The notes under the pieces were generated by a model that was not told the origin of the DNA, did not search any database, and saw only the letters and a list, made by a program, of their open reading frames with translations. From Defluviicoccus sp. bin129 (lineage in GTDB: Bacteria > Pseudomonadota > Alphaproteobacteria > MPNO01), in contig MPNO01000017.1 of assembly GCA_002239065.1 (NCBI GenBank), positions 1-64,000 of the forward strand: 64,000 nucleotides of DNA, read 5' to 3'. This document shows positions 36,359 through 45,909 of this stretch, in pieces (positions within the stretch are counted from its first letter, which is position 1; each line of letters opens with the position of its first letter). The position numbers were made by a program, and so were the translations under genes.

Positions 36359-37128
36359 GCGATGCGCTCCTGGAGGTCCGCAATCTCGAGAGCTTCTACG
36401 GGCCCGTCATGGCGATCCGCGGCGTGAGCCTCGACGTGCGCGAGGGCAGCGCGGTCGCGGTGCTGGGCGCGAACGGGGCGGGAAAGACCACCCTGCTGAG
36501 GACGATTTCCGGCATCATGGACCCCGAGAAGGGCGAGATTCGCCTGGCGGGCGAGCCCATCGCGGGCGGCGATCCGGACCGGATCGTGCGCAAGGGCGTG
36601 GTCCACGTGCCCGAGGGGCGGGAGGTGTTTCCCCTGCTCAGCGTCGCGGAAAATCTCGGCATGGGCGCCTATACGCGCCGGGACGACGGCGTGGACGGCG
36701 ACATCGAGACGGTCTTGCGCTACTTCCCGGTGCTGAAGCAGCGCCTCGGCCAGCCCGCCGGCACGCTGTCCGGCGGCGAGCAGCAGATGCTGGCGATCGC
36801 GCGCGGGCTGATGGCGCGGCCCAGGATCATGCTGCTGGACGAGCCCTCGCTCGGTCTCTCGCCCATCATGGTGCGCGACATCTTCGCCATAATCCGCCGC
36901 CTGAAGGAGGAGCGTGGCGTGACCATGCTCCTGGTCGAGCAGAACGCCCGGATGGCGCTCGGCGTGGCGGATTTCGGCTATGTGATGGAGACCGGCCAGA
37001 TCGTCATGGAAGGCCCCGCCGACCGGCTCGAACGGAGCCCGGACGTCCAGGAATTCTATCTCGGCGGGCGCGAGGCGGGCGCGCTCGCCGAGCGGCGCTG
37101 GAAGCGCCGCAAGACCTGGCGGTCGTGA
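36355..37128 (+). CDS. livF: ABC ATPase LivF
   Basis: A 257-residue ATP-binding subunit with Walker A GANGAGKTT, signature LSGGEQQMLAIARGL, Walker B IMLLDEPSLGL and a switch Gln in LLVEQNARMAL. The C-terminus beyond YLGG carries a basic tail (RRWKRRKTWRS) slightly longer than usual. It shares four bases with the next gene, an acyl-CoA synthetase, so transport and activation are coupled at translation. Confidence 0.93.
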
Positions 37129-38966
37129 GGCAGGCGATGGATTGCGGCGGCCACGCCCCACACGCCATCGACGGCTGCGACACCCTGGCGAAGCTGTTCC
37201 TGCGGCGCTGCCTGGCGCTCGGCGAACGCACCGCGCACCGGGAGAAGACGCTGGGCGTGTGGCGCAGCCATTCCTGGGCGGCGTTTCTCGATTCCGCCCG
37301 CGCGATCGGGCTCGGGCTCGCCGCGCTCGGGCTGGAGCGGGGCGAGGTGGTTTCCATCCTCTCCGAGGACAACAAGGAATGGATCTACGCCGATCTCGGC
37401 GTCCAGTGCATGGGCGGTATCGTCTCCGGTGTCTATCCGACCGACAGCGCCGGGCAGGTGGCGTTCCTGCTGGAGAATTCCGCGAGCCGCTTCCTGATCG
37501 TCGAGAATGCCGAACAGCTCGACAAGTTCCTGCAAATCCGCGACCGGGTCCCCGGGATCCGGAAATGCGTCGTCCTCGACCGCGAGGGGTTGCACGGTTT
37601 CGACGATGCCCAAATCCTGTTCCTCGACGAGCTCTACGCGATCGGCCGCGCGGCGCATGACCGCGAACCCGACCGCTTCCGGCGCGAGGCCGAGGCCTCC
37701 CGCCCCGGCGATACCGCGATCCTGATCTACACCTCCGGCACCACCGGACGTCCCAAGGGCGCGATGATCTCGCACCGGAACATCGTCTGCTCGGCGGCCT
37801 CGGCGCTCGGCGCGCTGCCCACGAGGGAGGGGGACGAGCAGCTCTGCTTCCTGCCGCTCTGCCACGTGCTGGAGCGGCTGGTGTCGGTGTTCGTCCCGAT
37901 CGCGGCGAAATCGGTGGTGAATTTCGCGGAAAGCGTCGAGACGGTGTTCGACAATCTGCGCGAGGTCTCGCCGGCGTCGTTCACCGCGGTTCCCCGGATC
38001 TGGGAAAAGATCCATTCGCGGATCTCGGCGATGTCGCAGGACGCCACCGCGACGGGCCGCTGGGCCTATGCGCGGGCGCTCGCATGCGGCATGGAACGCG
38101 CCGAGTGCCTGCTCGAGGCGCGGCCGGTCCCATTTGCGCTCAGGCTGCGCTACCGGCTCTGGGACTGGCTGGTGCTGGCCAATCTGCGGCGCATGACCGG
38201 GCTCGACGGCGCGCGGTACATCGCCACCGGGGCGGCGCCGATATCGCCCGACCTCGTCAAGTGGTACTGGGCGATCGGCCTCGTCATGCTGGAAGGCTAC
38301 GGCCAGACCGAGAGTTCGGGCGTGCTTTCGGTAAACCTGCCGGACCGGATCGCGCTCGGTTCGGTCGGCCCCGCGGTGCCGGGGGTCGAGATCGAGATCG
38401 CCGCCGACGGCGAGATCCTCGCCCGGGGTCCGCTCGTCTTCCAAGGCTACTGGAACGACCCGGCGCTCACCGCCGAGACCGTCCGCGACGGGTGGCTGCA
38501 TACCGGGGACGTGGGATTCGTGGACAATCGCGGCTTCTTCTGGATTACCGGGCGCATCAGGGACATCATCATCACCGCCGGGGGGAAGAACATCAGCCCC
38601 GCCGGGATCGAGAACCGGATGAAGTTTTCGCCCTATGTCTCGGACGCGATCGTCGTGGGCGACAGGCGGCGCTACCTCACCGCGCTGGTGATGATCGATC
38701 GGGAGAACGTGGAGCGGTTCGCGCAGGAAAACCGGGTGCCGTTCTCGGACTACGCCTCGCTCTGCGCCGCGCCGCCGGTCCGGGAGCTGATCCGCGCCGA
38801 GATCGAGGCGGTCAACGCCGAACTCGCCCCGGTGGAGCAGGTCAAGGATTTCCGCCTGATCGACATGGTCCTGACCGCCGAGGACGACGAGATGACACCG
38901 ACCATGAAGCTGCGGCGCGGTTTCGTCGAACGCAGCCACGAAGCGTTGATCGCACAGATGTATTGA
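37125..38966 (+). CDS. AMP-dependent acyl-CoA synthetase (long-chain type)
   Basis: A 613-residue AMP-forming ligase of the FACL/FadD15 group that converts a carboxylic acid, CoA and ATP into acyl-CoA. Motifs are LIYTSGTTGRPKGAMISH (P-loop), GYGQTESSG and the C-terminal hinge GRIRDIIITAGGKNISP. GTG 37125 overlaps the livF stop in GTGA; ATG 37137 is the alternative and loses four residues. Its place inside a Liv operon suggests that the imported compound is an acid trapped as its CoA ester and then sent to the beta-oxidation enzymes encoded nearby. Confidence 0.92.
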   Translation: MRQAMDCGGHAPHAIDGCDTLAKLFLRRCLALGERTAHREKTLGVWRSHSWAAFLDSARAIGLGLAALGLERGEVVSILSEDNKEWIYADLGVQCMGGIVSGVYPTDSAGQVAFLLENSASRFLIVENAEQLDKFLQIRDRVPGIRKCVVLDREGLHGFDDAQILFLDELYAIGRAAHDREPDRFRREAEASRPGDTAILIYTSGTTGRPKGAMISHRNIVCSAASALGALPTREGDEQLCFLPLCHVLERLVSVFVPIAAKSVVNFAESVETVFDNLREVSPASFTAVPRIWEKIHSRISAMSQDATATGRWAYARALACGMERAECLLEARPVPFALRLRYRLWDWLVLANLRRMTGLDGARYIATGAAPISPDLVKWYWAIGLVMLEGYGQTESSGVLSVNLPDRIALGSVGPAVPGVEIEIAADGEILARGPLVFQGYWNDPALTAETVRDGWLHTGDVGFVDNRGFFWITGRIRDIIITAGGKNISPAGIENRMKFSPYVSDAIVVGDRRRYLTALVMIDRENVERFAQENRVPFSDYASLCAAPPVRELIRAEIEAVNAELAPVEQVKDFRLIDMVLTAEDDEMTPTMKLRRGFVERSHEALIAQMY

Positions 38967-38985
38967 CCGGAAAAGGAGACCGGAA

Positions 38986-40137
38986 ATGAGATTTCCAAGA
39001 ATCCTCGCCATCGCGGCGTTCGCCGCGACCCCCGCTCTGGCGGGCCAGGGCGTCAGCGACAACGAGGTGATCGTCGGGTCGGTCAGCGACCTGTCGGGGC
39101 CCTTCGCCGCCTTCGGCGCGCCCTCGGTCAGGGCCGCGCAGATGCATTTCGAGGCGGTGAACGCGGCCGGCGGCGTACACGGCCGGAAGATCCGCTTCGT
39201 CGTGGAGGACAGCTCCTACCAGATGCCCAAGGCGCTGCAGGGCTACAACAAGCTGGTCAACCGCGACAAGGTGTTCGCGATGCTGCTCTCGCTCGGCACG
39301 CCGATGAACCTCGCCGGGTTCAAGCTGACGACGCCGAAGAACATTCCCAATGTCTTCCCCATGTCGTCCGCGCGCCAGATGCTGAGCGAGCCGGTCCGGC
39401 TCCGTTTCGCCGGCGCCAGCTTCTACTACGACGAGCTGCGCCAGGCGGCCCGCTACATGGCCGCCAATGGCGGCGTGTCGAAGCTTTGCGCGATGTACAT
39501 CCCGACCGATTTCGGCAAGGAGATAAAGGCGGCCCTGGTCGACGAGGCCAAGGCGAACGCGGCGCTGACCTATGTCGCCGAGACCGCGCACAAGCCGGAC
39601 GAAGCCGATTTCGTGGGCTCCCTGCAAAAGCTCAACGCCGCGGGGTGCGGGATGATCGGCCTGGCGCTCGGGATTCGCCAGACCATCACCGTGCTGGGCA
39701 CGGCGAAGAAGCTGGGCCTCGCCAAGCTCAAATTCGTCGGCTCGTCGGGCGCGTTCCACACGGTGATCGCAAAAGTGCCGGGCGGCGTCACGGAAGGGCT
39801 CTATGCCGCCGCCGGCTGGTCCGACCTCGCCGCGCGGGCCGGCCGCAAGGCCGAGGCCGCCTTCATCGCGGCCTACAAGACGGCGCACGGCAAGTTCCCC
39901 GGCACCGGCGCGCTGCTGGGCTATGCCGGCGCGGTCGGATTCACCATGGCGCTGGAGAAGGCGGGGCGCGAGCTGACCGTCGACAGCTTCCTCAAGGCGA
40001 TGGAGAGCCTCGACTACTACGACCCCTATCTCGACGCGCAGGTCTCGTATTCGGCCGACGACCACCAGGGCGCCGATTCGATCGTGCTCTCGGTGGTCGA
40101 GAAGGGCGGCTGGAAGGAGATCGCGCGCTTCAAGTGA
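38986..40137 (+). CDS. Liv-type periplasmic binding protein
   Basis: A 383-residue type I periplasmic binding protein with a short signal peptide (MRFPRILAIAAFAATPALA). The mature part begins GQGVSDNEVIVGSVSDLSGP, the usual Leu/Ile/Val-binding family start. The family also includes receptors for aromatic acids and amides. It closes the livHMGF-synthetase operon, 19 bases after the ligase stop, preceded by AAAAGGAGA. Position and partners argue for a carboxylic acid ligand. Confidence 0.9.
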   Translation: MRFPRILAIAAFAATPALAGQGVSDNEVIVGSVSDLSGPFAAFGAPSVRAAQMHFEAVNAAGGVHGRKIRFVVEDSSYQMPKALQGYNKLVNRDKVFAMLLSLGTPMNLAGFKLTTPKNIPNVFPMSSARQMLSEPVRLRFAGASFYYDELRQAARYMAANGGVSKLCAMYIPTDFGKEIKAALVDEAKANAALTYVAETAHKPDEADFVGSLQKLNAAGCGMIGLALGIRQTITVLGTAKKLGLAKLKFVGSSGAFHTVIAKVPGGVTEGLYAAAGWSDLAARAGRKAEAAFIAAYKTAHGKFPGTGALLGYAGAVGFTMALEKAGRELTVDSFLKAMESLDYYDPYLDAQVSYSADDHQGADSIVLSVVEKGGWKEIARFK

Positions 40138-40173
40138 CGCGCCGGCCGGGGAGCGTTTGCGGAACCGAATATT

Positions 40174-40192
40174 TGTGGCCAATATGGCTACA
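40174..40192 (+). promoter_or_regulatory. Operator-like inverted repeat over the antitoxin start
   Basis: TGTGGCCA-ATA-TGGCTACA is an inverted repeat with one mismatch in eight pairs. Its last base is the A of the antitoxin ATG. Autoregulation through a palindrome at the start codon is common for Phd/YefM antitoxins, so this is probably their operator. Confidence 0.5.
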
Positions 40193-40509
40193 TGAAGGAA
40201 ATCGCCGCCCGGGATGCCAAGAACCGCTTCGGCCAGCTGCTGGATGCCGCGCAGAGCGCGCCCGTGCGGGTGACCCGGAACGGCCGCGCCGTGGGCGTGA
40301 TGATGTCGGTGCAGCAATACGAACGGCTGCGCGGCGCGGCCTGGGAGCGTCTGACGGCGACCATGGACGCGCTGGGCGAGGAAGCCTCCGCGAAGGGCCT
40401 GACGCAGGCCGGGCTCGAAGCGCTTCTGGCGGATGAAGGCCGAGCGTGTCGTCCTCGACACCAACCTCCTGATCGGCACCGCGCCGCGGCGGGAAATCCT
40501 AGTTCCTGA
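40192..40509 (+). CDS. Phd/YefM-type antitoxin, probably orphaned
   Basis: A 105-residue frame whose first 83 residues or so are a typical Phd/YefM antitoxin: MKEIAARDAKNRFGQLLDAAQ and VRVTRNGRAVGVMMSVQQYERL, a fold that binds DNA through the N-terminus and masks a toxin through the C-terminus. The last 25 residues (Arg/Pro-rich) run into the toxin gene in another frame and look non-native, so the original stop may be lost. The partner toxin is reduced to a stub at 40433. Confidence 0.7.
   Translation: MKEIAARDAKNRFGQLLDAAQSAPVRVTRNGRAVGVMMSVQQYERLRGAAWERLTATMDALGEEASAKGLTQAGLEALLADEGRACRPRHQPPDRHRAAAGNPSS
40433..40480 (+). pseudogene. PIN-domain toxin stub
   Basis: ATG 40433 begins KAERVVLDTNLLIG, the exact style of the first beta strand and first catalytic Asp of a PIN-domain (VapC-like) ribonuclease toxin. 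After Gly15 the frame reads TAPRREILVPERL, which is not PIN-like. It then runs into the antisense of the 3' end of the next gene at 40499. Only the first 15 or so residues of the toxin survive, so the toxin is dead. Confidence 0.6.
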
Positions 40510-42826
40510 GCGGCTTGCCGGTCTCCAGCATGTGCTCGATGCGGGCGATGGTGGCGGGCATGCGGATCAGGGCGAGGATTGCCTGGCGCTCCAGCTCCGA
40601 GAGCCGTTCTTCCGGGATTTCCCGCGTCGCGTCGGTGTCGCCGCCGGTCAGCACCGTCCCCAGATGGTCCACCACCACGAGGTCGTGGGCCGTCGCCCTG
40701 CCGGTCCTGGCGAGCCCCTTGACCGCCATCTTGAGCGCGATGCGCCCGGTCTTGCCCGGCAGCCTGATCGTCGCGGGTTCGGGCGCGGCGTAGTCCTCGG
40801 CCAGCGCCAGCGCCCTGGCCTTGGCATCGGCCAGCAGGCGGTCGCGGTTGGCGCTGATGCCGTCGCCGTCGCGCAGGAAGCCGAGCTTCCGGGCCTCCTT
40901 CGCCGAGCGCGACACCTTGGCGAGGCCGATGGTCTCGAACGCCTTGGATATCGCCACCATCGGGCCGCCGAACCCGGGACCCTTCGCGGCGAGCCCGCGC
41001 AGCATCATCTCCTTGCAGCCGCCCCAGCCCGGGACGATCCCGACGCCCGCCTCGACCAGCCCGATATAGCATTCCGCGTGGGCCTGCACGGAATCGCAGT
41101 GCAGCAGGACTTCGCAGCCGCCCCCGAGCGCCATGCCGGACGGCGCGCCGACCACCGGGAAGGGCGCGAACTTGAGCGCGTTGAAGGCGTCCTGGCCCCC
41201 CTTCAGCGTCTCCTCGATCATCGGCCAGGCGCCGACATTGAGGGCGAACAGGGCAAGGCCGAGATTCATCCCGACCGAGAAGTTGGTGCCCTCGTTGTGG
41301 ATCACCAGGGCCTTCATGCCGCGGCCCACGATCTCCACCGATTCCCCGATCAGCGCCATGATGTCGGGGTCGAGCGCGTTCATCTTGGAATGGAACTCGA
41401 GGCAGGCGACGCCGTCCCCGAGATCCCAAAGACTCGCCGAGCCATTGCCTGCGAGACGCGGCCCGGCGAGCTTGACGTCGGACAGCAGGAGAACGCCCGG
41501 CGGCCGCGCGACAGGGGTGTACTTGCCCGCGCCGGCGAGATGTTCGCGGCCGCCGTCGCCGGTGCGGTAGAAACCGCCCGCGTCGGCGGCGGCCCGCAGC
41601 AGCGGCGGCACCGCGCGGCCTTCGCCTTCGAGCCGGCCGGCGAACCAGGCGGCGCCCGCCTCGTCGATCAGCTCGAACGGCCCGCGCTTCCAGTTGTAGC
41701 CGAGGCGCATCGCGCGATCGACCGCCTCGACATCGTCGGCGATTTCCGGCACCAGCCCGGCGGCGTAGGCGAGCGTGCCCGACATCACCCGCCAGGCGTA
41801 TTCGCCCGTCCGGTCGGGGAACTCGAAGAGCGCGCGGAGCGAGCGGCCGGCCTGTTCGATGCTCTCCAGCCGGGGGCGGAGTGCCGGCCCGTACTCGCCG
41901 GACCGGAGGTCGATGACCTGCTTTTCCCGCGTCCCGGAGTCCGGGTCGAGCCGGTAGAAGCCGCCCTTGCCCTTGCGGCCGGTATAGCCCCCGGCGATCA
42001 TCGAACGCACGATTTCGGGTTCGCCGTAGACCGTGCGGAGCGGGTCGTCGGCGGGCAGCGCGTCCCTCAGGCTGCGCCCGACCAGCGGCATCAGGTCGAG
42101 CCCCACCAGGTCGATCAGCCCGAACACGCCCGTCTTGGGGATCCCCATCGGGCGGCCCATCAGGGCGTCCGCCTCCTCGACCGTCACCGCGCCGTCGAGC
42201 GCCGCGCCGATGGCCGCGATGAGCCAGTACGTGCCGATGCGGTTGGCGATGAAGCCCGGCGTGTCGTTGCACGCGACCACGCTCTTGCCGAGCTTGCGGT
42301 CGGCGAAGTCCGCGACCGCCGCCGCCGCGTCGCCGCGCGTCGCCGGCCCGGCGACCACCTCCAGCAACCGCATGTAGCGCGGCGGGTTGAAGAAGTGGGT
42401 GATCAGGAAGTCGCGTGCGAACGCCTCCGGCATCCCGTCCGCCAGCACGCGCCACGGGATGGTCGAGGTGTTGGAGGAGACGATCGCGCCCGTCCTCCGC
42501 ACCGAATCGATCCGGCGATAGACTTCCTGCTTGACCGCGACCTTCTCGGTCACCGCCTCGACGATCCAGTCTGCGTCGGCCAGCAGGTCCAAATGGTCGT
42601 CGATATTGCCGGTGGCGATCCGCTGCGCGTCCGACCTCTCCATGAACGGCGCCGGGTCGTCCTTCAGCATCCTGGCGACCGCGCCCTCGGCGAGCGCGTT
42701 CCGGTTGCCGCCGCCCTCCGGCACGATGTCGAGAAGCACCGCCTCGTGGCCGCTATTGGCGATATGGGCGGCGATGGCGCCGCCCATCAGCCCCGCCCCG
42801 ACGACGGCGGTCTTCCCGATCGGCAT
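40499..42826 (-). CDS. 3-hydroxyacyl-CoA dehydrogenase/enoyl-CoA hydratase (FadN order)
   Basis: A 775-residue bifunctional beta-oxidation enzyme with the dehydrogenase half first, as in Bacillus FadN, the reverse of E. coli FadB. VVGAGLMGGAIAAH binds NAD, and HFFNPPRYMRLLEVV and NDTPGFIANRIG are the catalytic dehydrogenase parts (residues about 1-400). The C-terminal half has the crotonase fold with GAPSGMALGGGCEVLLHCD (quoted in part) and GLVEAGVGIVPGWGG, supplying the oxyanion hole and catalytic Glu. The start shares one base with the thiolase stop, so both are translated together. Confidence 0.92.
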   Translation of the reverse strand: MPIGKTAVVGAGLMGGAIAAHIANSGHEAVLLDIVPEGGGNRNALAEGAVARMLKDDPAPFMERSDAQRIATGNIDDHLDLLADADWIVEAVTEKVAVKQEVYRRIDSVRRTGAIVSSNTSTIPWRVLADGMPEAFARDFLITHFFNPPRYMRLLEVVAGPATRGDAAAAVADFADRKLGKSVVACNDTPGFIANRIGTYWLIAAIGAALDGAVTVEEADALMGRPMGIPKTGVFGLIDLVGLDLMPLVGRSLRDALPADDPLRTVYGEPEIVRSMIAGGYTGRKGKGGFYRLDPDSGTREKQVIDLRSGEYGPALRPRLESIEQAGRSLRALFEFPDRTGEYAWRVMSGTLAYAAGLVPEIADDVEAVDRAMRLGYNWKRGPFELIDEAGAAWFAGRLEGEGRAVPPLLRAAADAGGFYRTGDGGREHLAGAGKYTPVARPPGVLLLSDVKLAGPRLAGNGSASLWDLGDGVACLEFHSKMNALDPDIMALIGESVEIVGRGMKALVIHNEGTNFSVGMNLGLALFALNVGAWPMIEETLKGGQDAFNALKFAPFPVVGAPSGMALGGGCEVLLHCDSVQAHAECYIGLVEAGVGIVPGWGGCKEMMLRGLAAKGPGFGGPMVAISKAFETIGLAKVSRSAKEARKLGFLRDGDGISANRDRLLADAKARALALAEDYAAPEPATIRLPGKTGRIALKMAVKGLARTGRATAHDLVVVDHLGTVLTGGDTDATREIPEERLSELERQAILALIRMPATIARIEHMLETGKPLRN

Positions 42827-43962
42827 CAGGCGGCCTCGAGCACGGTGGAGATGCCCTGGCCGCCGCCGATGCACTGGGTGACCAGGGCGTAGCGCTTGTC
42901 CTCGCGGCGCAGCAGCTGCGCCGCCTTGCCGGTGATGCGCGCGCCCGTGGCGCCGAGCGGGTGGCCGATGGCGATCGCCCCGCCGTCCAGGTTCATCCGC
43001 TCGAGGTCGATCGACAGCTCGCGCACGCAGGCGAGGGCCTGCGCCGCGAAGGCCTCGTTGAGCTCGACCAGGTCGATATCGGCCATTTTCAGTCCGGCCC
43101 GGGCGAGCGCCTTCTCCGACGAGACGACCGGCCCGTACCCCATGATCTCGGGCGCGCATCCGGCGACGGCGATCGACCTGATCCGGGCGAGCACGGCGAG
43201 ATCGTTGCGCGTCGCGAACTCCTCGGTGCAGACCAGCACCGCGGCCGCGCCGTCGGTCAGCGGGGACGAGGTGCCGGCGGTGACCGTTCCCTCGGCGTCG
43301 AAGGCGGGTTCGAGGCCGGCGAGCACTTCGGCCGTCGTGCCCGGCCGGATGCAGCCGTCGCGATCGACCGGGCCGTCGGCGGTCTCGACCGCGAGCACCT
43401 CGCCGGCGAACTTGCCGTCCTCCCACGCCGCCGTGGCGCGGGCGTGGCTCGCCACGGCCAGGTCCTCCTGCTCCTCGCGGGTGATCTGGTACTTGCGGGC
43501 GAGGTTCTCGGCGGTGTCGCCCATCGCCATGTAGGCGCCCTCGTTGCGCTCGTAGAGGTCGGGGTTGGGGGCCGGGTTGAAGCCACCCATGGGCACCCGG
43601 CTCATCGACTCGACGCCGGCGCAAATGAACGCCTCGCCGGCCTCCATGCGGATCGCGCCGGCGGCGATGTGGATCGCCTGCATCGACGAGCCGCAGAAGC
43701 GGTTCACCGTGGCGCCCGCGACCGAGATCGGCAGATCCGCGACCAGACCCACGATGCGCCCGAGGTTGAAGCCCTGCTCGCCCTCGGGGAACGCGCAGCC
43801 GACGATCAGGTCCTCGATCTCCGCGGCATCGACGCCGGTCTCGGCGATCAGGCCGCGCACCATTTCGGCCGCCAGGTCGTCCGGCCGTTTCTCGACCAGC
43901 GCGCCCTTGTGGGCGAAGTGAAAGGGCGAACGGACATAGCCGGCGATGACGGGCTGGTTCAT
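42826..43962 (-). CDS. Acetyl-CoA acyltransferase (thiolase)
   Basis: A 378-residue thiolase that cleaves 3-oxoacyl-CoA at the last step of beta-oxidation. The acylated Cys is in NRFCGSSMQAIH, the active-site His in IAIGHPLGATGAR and the acid/base Cys in TQCIGGGQG. NEAFAAQALA completes the site. ATG 43962 fits the family start (MNQPVIAGYVRSPF). It forms an operon with the hydroxyacyl-CoA dehydrogenase downstream. A 155-base divergent promoter separates it from the acyl-CoA dehydrogenase. Confidence 0.94.
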   Translation of the reverse strand: MNQPVIAGYVRSPFHFAHKGALVEKRPDDLAAEMVRGLIAETGVDAAEIEDLIVGCAFPEGEQGFNLGRIVGLVADLPISVAGATVNRFCGSSMQAIHIAAGAIRMEAGEAFICAGVESMSRVPMGGFNPAPNPDLYERNEGAYMAMGDTAENLARKYQITREEQEDLAVASHARATAAWEDGKFAGEVLAVETADGPVDRDGCIRPGTTAEVLAGLEPAFDAEGTVTAGTSSPLTDGAAAVLVCTEEFATRNDLAVLARIRSIAVAGCAPEIMGYGPVVSSEKALARAGLKMADIDLVELNEAFAAQALACVRELSIDLERMNLDGGAIAIGHPLGATGARITGKAAQLLRREDKRYALVTQCIGGGQGISTVLEAA

Positions 43963-44028
43963 GGCGGGGACTCCTCGCGCTGTGTTGGCCGTCGGCCGCG
44001 CGCCGAGGCGGGGACCGGAAATATGGAA

Positions 44029-44045
44029 ACGCTCTATTGTAGCGT
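44029..44045. promoter_or_regulatory. ACGCT-N7-AGCGT inverted repeat between beta-oxidation genes
   Basis: A 17-base inverted repeat, ACGCT-CTATTGT-AGCGT, sits in the divergent promoter region between the thiolase and acyl-CoA dehydrogenase genes. Its position suits an operator controlling both directions. The regulator is not encoded in the window and the repeat is short. Confidence 0.35.
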
Positions 44046-44117
44046 CAAGCCGTGGGACCATATCGACTACGCCGCTATGCTCGCCCCGGAGCAGCCCCGG
44101 GACCGGGAGGGACGACC

Positions 44118-45896
44118 ATGCAGACCTATCGCGCGCCGCTGCGGGAGATGCGCTTCGTGCTCCACGAGCTGCTGGATGCGAGCGCTCTCTCCGCGCTCCC
44201 CGGCTACGAGGAGGCGACGCCCGACGTCATCGACGCGATGATCGAGGAGGGCGCCAGGCTGTGCGAGAACGTGCTGCTGCCGCTCAACCGGCCCGCCGAC
44301 GAGGAGGGGTGCCACTACGAGAACGGCGCGGTGCGCACGCCCGAGGGCTTCAAGGAAGCCTATCGGCGCTTCGTCGAGGCCGGCTGGACCGGGGTCACCG
44401 TGGCGCCCGGCTATGGCGGCCAGGGCCTGCCGGAGCTGGTCAGCGTCGCGTTCGACGAGATGGTGTGCTCGACCAACCTCGCCTTCGGCGTCTACCCGCT
44501 GCTCTCGCGCGGGGCGGCGGCGCTGATCGAGGCGCACGCCGCGGACCCCCTCAAGGACGCCTACCTGCCCCGGCTCGCGGACGGCAGCTGGTCGGGCACC
44601 ATGTGCCTGACCGAAGCCCATTGCGGCACCGATCTCGGCCAGATCCGCACCAGGGCGGTTCCCGCCGGCGACGGCGCCTACGCGATTTCCGGCACCAAGA
44701 TCTTCATCTCCGCGGGCGAGCACGACCTCACCGAGAACATCGTCCATCTGGTGCTCGCCAGGCTCCCCGACGCGCCCTCCGGGGTGCGCGGGATCAGCCT
44801 GTTCCTGGTGCCCAAGCGCAGGCTCGACGCGGACGGCGGCGCCGGCCCGGCGAACGGCGTCCGCTGCGGTTCGATCGAGCACAAGATGGGCATCCACGGC
44901 TCGGCCACCTGCGTGATGCATTTCGAGGAGGCGGAGGGCTATCTGGTCGGCGCCCCGCATCAGGGGCTGCGCTGCATGTTCACCATGATGAACGGCGCCC
45001 GCCTCGGGGTCGGGCTCCAGGGCCTCGGCCTCGGCGAGACCGCCTATCAGAGCGCCGCCTCCTATGCCCGGGAGCGCCGCCAGGGACGCGCCCTCAAGGG
45101 CGCCGCCGAGCCCGAGGCGGCGGCCGACCCGATCATCGTCCACCCCGATGTGCGGCGCATGCTGCTGACCGCCCGCGCGCTCAACGAGGGCGCCCGGGCG
45201 CTCGCCTACTGGATCGCGCTGCAGCTCGACATCTCGCGCAACCACGCCGATGCGACGGTGCGCGAGGAGGCCGACGAGCTGGTCCAGCTGATGACGCCGA
45301 TCATCAAGGCCTTCTTTACCGATTACGGCTTCGAGGCCGCCAACCTCGCCGTGCAGGTCCATGGCGGGCACGGCTATATCCGCGAGCTCGGCATGGAGCA
45401 GCTGGTGCGCGATGCGCGGATCGGCCAGATCTACGAGGGGGCGAACGGCATCCAGGCGCTCGACCTGGTCGGCCGCAAGCTGCCCCGGCGGGCCGGGCGT
45501 TTCCTGCGGCATTTCTTCCACCCCGCGCTCGCCTTCATCGAGGAGAACCGCGACGACCCGGCGCTCGCCGATATCGTCCGCCCGGTGGAACGGGCGCTGG
45601 GCCAGCTCCAGGCCGCGACGCTGACAATCGCCCAGCGCGGGTTGGGCGATCCCGAGGAAGCCGGCGCCGCGGCGTCGGACTATCTCAGGATGTTCGGCCT
45701 GGTGGCCGTGGGCTTCATGTGGTGCCGGATGGCGAAGCTCGCCTGCGAGAAGCGGGGCGGGGATGCGTTCTACGAGTCCAAGGTGAAGACCGCCCGCTTC
45801 TACGTGAAGAAGATCCTGCCCGACACCGCCGGCTTGTACCTCAAGATCATGGCTGGCAAGTCGACCGTCATGGCGCACGGCGCCGAGGAGTTCTGA
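44118..45896 (+). CDS. Large acyl-CoA dehydrogenase (FadE/DmdC type)
   Basis: A 592-residue acyl-CoA dehydrogenase of the long group with an extra C-terminal domain, which includes DmdC (3-methylmercaptopropionyl-CoA dehydrogenase) and general FadE-like enzymes. The start MQTYRAPLREMRFVLHELL and the segments LTEAHCGTDLGQI and VQVHGGHGYIRELGMEQL are typical. The catalytic Glu is in IYEGANGIQALDL. It carries out the first step of beta-oxidation, passing electrons to ETF. Divergent from the thiolase operon, it probably shares its regulation. A DMSP-pathway role cannot be claimed from this alone. Confidence 0.9.
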   Translation: MQTYRAPLREMRFVLHELLDASALSALPGYEEATPDVIDAMIEEGARLCENVLLPLNRPADEEGCHYENGAVRTPEGFKEAYRRFVEAGWTGVTVAPGYGGQGLPELVSVAFDEMVCSTNLAFGVYPLLSRGAAALIEAHAADPLKDAYLPRLADGSWSGTMCLTEAHCGTDLGQIRTRAVPAGDGAYAISGTKIFISAGEHDLTENIVHLVLARLPDAPSGVRGISLFLVPKRRLDADGGAGPANGVRCGSIEHKMGIHGSATCVMHFEEAEGYLVGAPHQGLRCMFTMMNGARLGVGLQGLGLGETAYQSAASYARERRQGRALKGAAEPEAAADPIIVHPDVRRMLLTARALNEGARALAYWIALQLDISRNHADATVREEADELVQLMTPIIKAFFTDYGFEAANLAVQVHGGHGYIRELGMEQLVRDARIGQIYEGANGIQALDLVGRKLPRRAGRFLRHFFHPALAFIEENRDDPALADIVRPVERALGQLQAATLTIAQRGLGDPEEAGAAASDYLRMFGLVAVGFMWCRMAKLACEKRGGDAFYESKVKTARFYVKKILPDTAGLYLKIMAGKSTVMAHGAEEF

Positions 45897-45909
45897 CCGG
45901 AACCGGTTC

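Noticed and set aside
44118-45896. Claim of a complete DMSP demethylation pathway (DmdA, DmdC)
   Set aside because: The two genes are 20 kb apart, DmdA identity is uncertain and the DmdC-like family also contains general acyl-CoA dehydrogenases. No dmdB or dmdD was found.
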